Part shown: positions 14,115 to 15,093 of the stretch, one piece after another
Layout of the letters: each line of letters opens with the position of its first letter
How positions within the stretch are numbered: position 1 is the first letter of the stretch
Source: Methanobacteriaceae archaeon
GTDB lineage: Archaea; Methanobacteriota; Methanobacteria; Methanobacteriales; Methanobacteriaceae
Length of the DNA: 15,093 nucleotides
Reading direction: 5' to 3'
Assembly: GCA_011620845.1 (NCBI GenBank)
Contig: WOYJ01000140.1
Coordinates: 1 to 15,093, forward strand
Program-made: the position numbers and the translations under genes
The notes under the pieces: generated by a model
The model's database searches: none
Seen by the model: the letters and a program-made list of their open reading frames with translations, nothing else
What the model was told of the DNA's origin: nothing

Positions 14115-14618
14115 TTATTCTATTTCAGTATATCTGCCCATCCTTTGGGCTATTTTACCCAGTAACTTCGATGATGCCGGGTGGTACAATCCCTGAATAG
14201 TGAGTATTGCTATCATCATCCCGGCAATAAACATGATGGGAGTTAAACCGATGTAGGATGTAAGAGCGATCAAAATGGTGATGGTCAAAGCACCAGTGGT
14301 TCCAGCATATCCAGGGTCAGCGCAGAGTCTGTTACCGAAAAACACCAGGACAGCAGCTATTAATCCCCCTTCAGGAGTGCCTATTAAGTAACATCCTATA
14401 GAAGCCAGTAGAGTTCCTGCTGATGCATCGGGAGAACAAACTATGTTTCCCTGGAAAAATCCGCCGGCCAAGTCTCCACCTCGTTTTTTGATGTTTCGGC
14501 CGATGACTTCCGCACCCTTTACACCGGGGGCTTCGGGTAAACCCATCCATGTGTCAATCAGTACGAAGTTGAGCCAGGAGATTACTGCCGCTATGATTAT
14601 TCCAATTACCTCATTCAT
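14115..14618 (-). CDS. ehaB: EhaB, membrane subunit
   Basis: A 167-residue protein with an N-terminal helix (3-22), a polar stretch (GRNIKKRGGDLAGGFFQG, 40-57), about four further helices, and a basic-acidic tail. Three cysteines are notable in or near the membrane: Cys61 in NIVCSPDAS, Cys76 in SIGCYLIG and Cys99 in RLCADPGYAG. They do not form a recognised cluster motif. No homology outside the Eha family was recognised. The start is ATG with GGAGGT six nt upstream, in an ATGA overlap with the ehaA stop. Four 17-bp repeats follow its stop codon. Assigned by gene order. Confidence 0.82.
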   Translation of the reverse strand: MNEVIGIIIAAVISWLNFVLIDTWMGLPEAPGVKGAEVIGRNIKKRGGDLAGGFFQGNIVCSPDASAGTLLASIGCYLIGTPEGGLIAAVLVFFGNRLCADPGYAGTTGALTITILIALTSYIGLTPIMFIAGMMIAILTIQGLYHPASSKLLGKIAQRMGRYTEIE

Positions 14619-14932
14619 GGGGATACCTCCCGGGATTCATCGGTAGATTCTTCCTGTAAAGGTCGGGGAAGAATTCTCTCCAGTATAAACTTAGAAAAGA
14701 TGGCGGTAAGCACTCCTATCGCCAATGCTATCAGATAGTCTGAATTAGCAGAAGTCAGGTATCCTAACTTGGATACCATAGCAGTGAATCCAAGAGCCAG
14801 CACTGTCGTAGGAAATATGACACTAGTGGTCCAGGATTGTCTCATGGGTCGTTCGGGAAGTAGGGGAAGCTTTAATATTAGCCCTAAAATCATGGCAGAC
14901 CCTATAACTATGATATAAACGATGTAAAGCAT
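14615..14932 (-). CDS. ehaA: EhaA, first membrane subunit of the operon
   Basis: A 105-residue protein with three membrane segments (about 2-22, 36-57 and 65-88) and an acidic C-terminal tail (EESTDESRE). It has the size and place expected for the first eha gene. The start is ATG (14930-14932) with AAAGGTG seven nt upstream. A clear archaeal promoter lies about 45 nt before it. Its stop overlaps ehaB by four nt. No enzymatic motif is present. Confidence 0.84.
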   Translation of the reverse strand: MLYIVYIIVIGSAMILGLILKLPLLPERPMRQSWTTSVIFPTTVLALGFTAMVSKLGYLTSANSDYLIALAIGVLTAIFSKFILERILPRPLQEESTDESREVSP

Positions 14933-14975
14933 AATATTACACCTTTAGCATGAATAATCATGATAGATCACATGG

Positions 14976-14991
14976 CTATATAAATGTTTCC
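14976..14991 (-). promoter_or_regulatory. eha operon promoter, BRE plus TATA box
   Basis: Read on the minus strand, the sequence is GGAAACATTTATATAG: a purine-rich B recognition element directly followed by a TTTATATA box, the standard archaeal arrangement. Transcription would be expected about 25 nt downstream, near 14955, giving a short leader of about 20-25 nt before the ehaA ATG that still contains its AAGGTG ribosome site. Confidence 0.8.
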
Positions 14992-15042
14992 AATGGAAGT
15001 TCTTACAGTCATTTCTAGTTAACCACGATAACATATTTATTA

Positions 15043-15088
15043 TTATTTGTAAATGATTAACTGTTTTATTTGTAAATGATTAACTGTT
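15043..15088 (-). repeat. Exact 23-bp tandem repeat upstream of eha promoter
   Basis: Two identical adjacent copies (15043-15065 and 15066-15088). On the minus strand the core is GTTAATCATTTAC, a near-palindrome (TTAAT-C-ATTTA). The repeat ends about 50 bases upstream of the BRE, a suitable place for an activator or repressor. It may also belong to a divergent gene beyond the right edge of the window. No protein can be named. Confidence 0.75.
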
Positions 15089-15093
15089 AAGAT

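Noticed and set aside
4354..14932. Operon as ehb instead of eha
   Set aside because: Ehb has a 14-cluster polyferredoxin and a 2-cluster ferredoxin; here the counts are six and ten and the gene order follows Eha.
15043..15088. Repeats as a CRISPR remnant
   Set aside because: The two copies are directly adjacent with no spacer and there are no cas genes.

Overview
The window is archaeal and comes from a hydrogenotrophic methanogen of the order Methanobacteriales. It carries a complete eha operon, encoding energy-converting [NiFe]-hydrogenase A, with the 20-gene layout and the 6- and 10-cluster polyferredoxins known from Methanothermobacter. The moderately AT-rich composition suggests Methanobacterium rather than Methanothermobacter or Methanobrevibacter, but that is an inference from composition only. 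Every gene I can support is on the minus strand, so the operon reads from right to left. No tRNA, rRNA, CRISPR array or insertion sequence was seen, and no stretch over 300 bases lacks a gene.

Layout in transcription order. A promoter (BRE/TATA at 14976-14991) and an exact 23-bp tandem repeat lie upstream of ehaA. Then come twelve small membrane genes, ehaA to ehaL (14932 to 9302). Among them ehaH is a very short antiporter-like protein and ehaJ is the NuoH-type subunit that would contact the hydrogenase. Next are the hydrophilic ehaM, the hydrogenase small and large subunits ehaN and ehaO, and the polyferredoxins ehaP (6 clusters) and ehaQ (10 clusters). Four cytosolic genes follow: ehaR (HAD phosphatase-like), a paralogue of formylmethanofuran:H4MPT formyltransferase (Ftr), a PfkB/ribokinase-family sugar kinase, and a third polyferredoxin with six cluster motifs, one lacking a cysteine. 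The window ends inside a two-CBS-domain protein that begins at a TTG codon directly after the polyferredoxin stop codon.

How it works together. Eha uses the membrane ion gradient to drive electrons from H2 onto low-potential ferredoxin. The known role of that ferredoxin is to keep CO2 reduction to formylmethanofuran supplied. EhaN/EhaO form the NiFe core, EhaJ and the Mrp-like small subunits form the ion-translocating arm, and EhaP/EhaQ relay electrons. An Ftr paralogue in the same operon points at the next methanogenesis step, but its role, and those of the HAD protein and the kinase, are unknown.

The least explained signal is not a gene. Short tandem duplications recur at the 3' ends of genes, often spanning the stop codon, after ehaB, ehaH, ehaJ, ehaM and ehaO and possibly ehaC. 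In-frame repeats also occur in EhaM and in the EhaN tail. Other points of interest are several TTG starts with strong ribosome binding sites, two 8-nt coupled overlaps at TTG, the Cys-to-Ser change in the third polyferredoxin, and a DxE nucleophile motif in EhaR. I did not find a wholly new system; the core is the known Eha hydrogenase.
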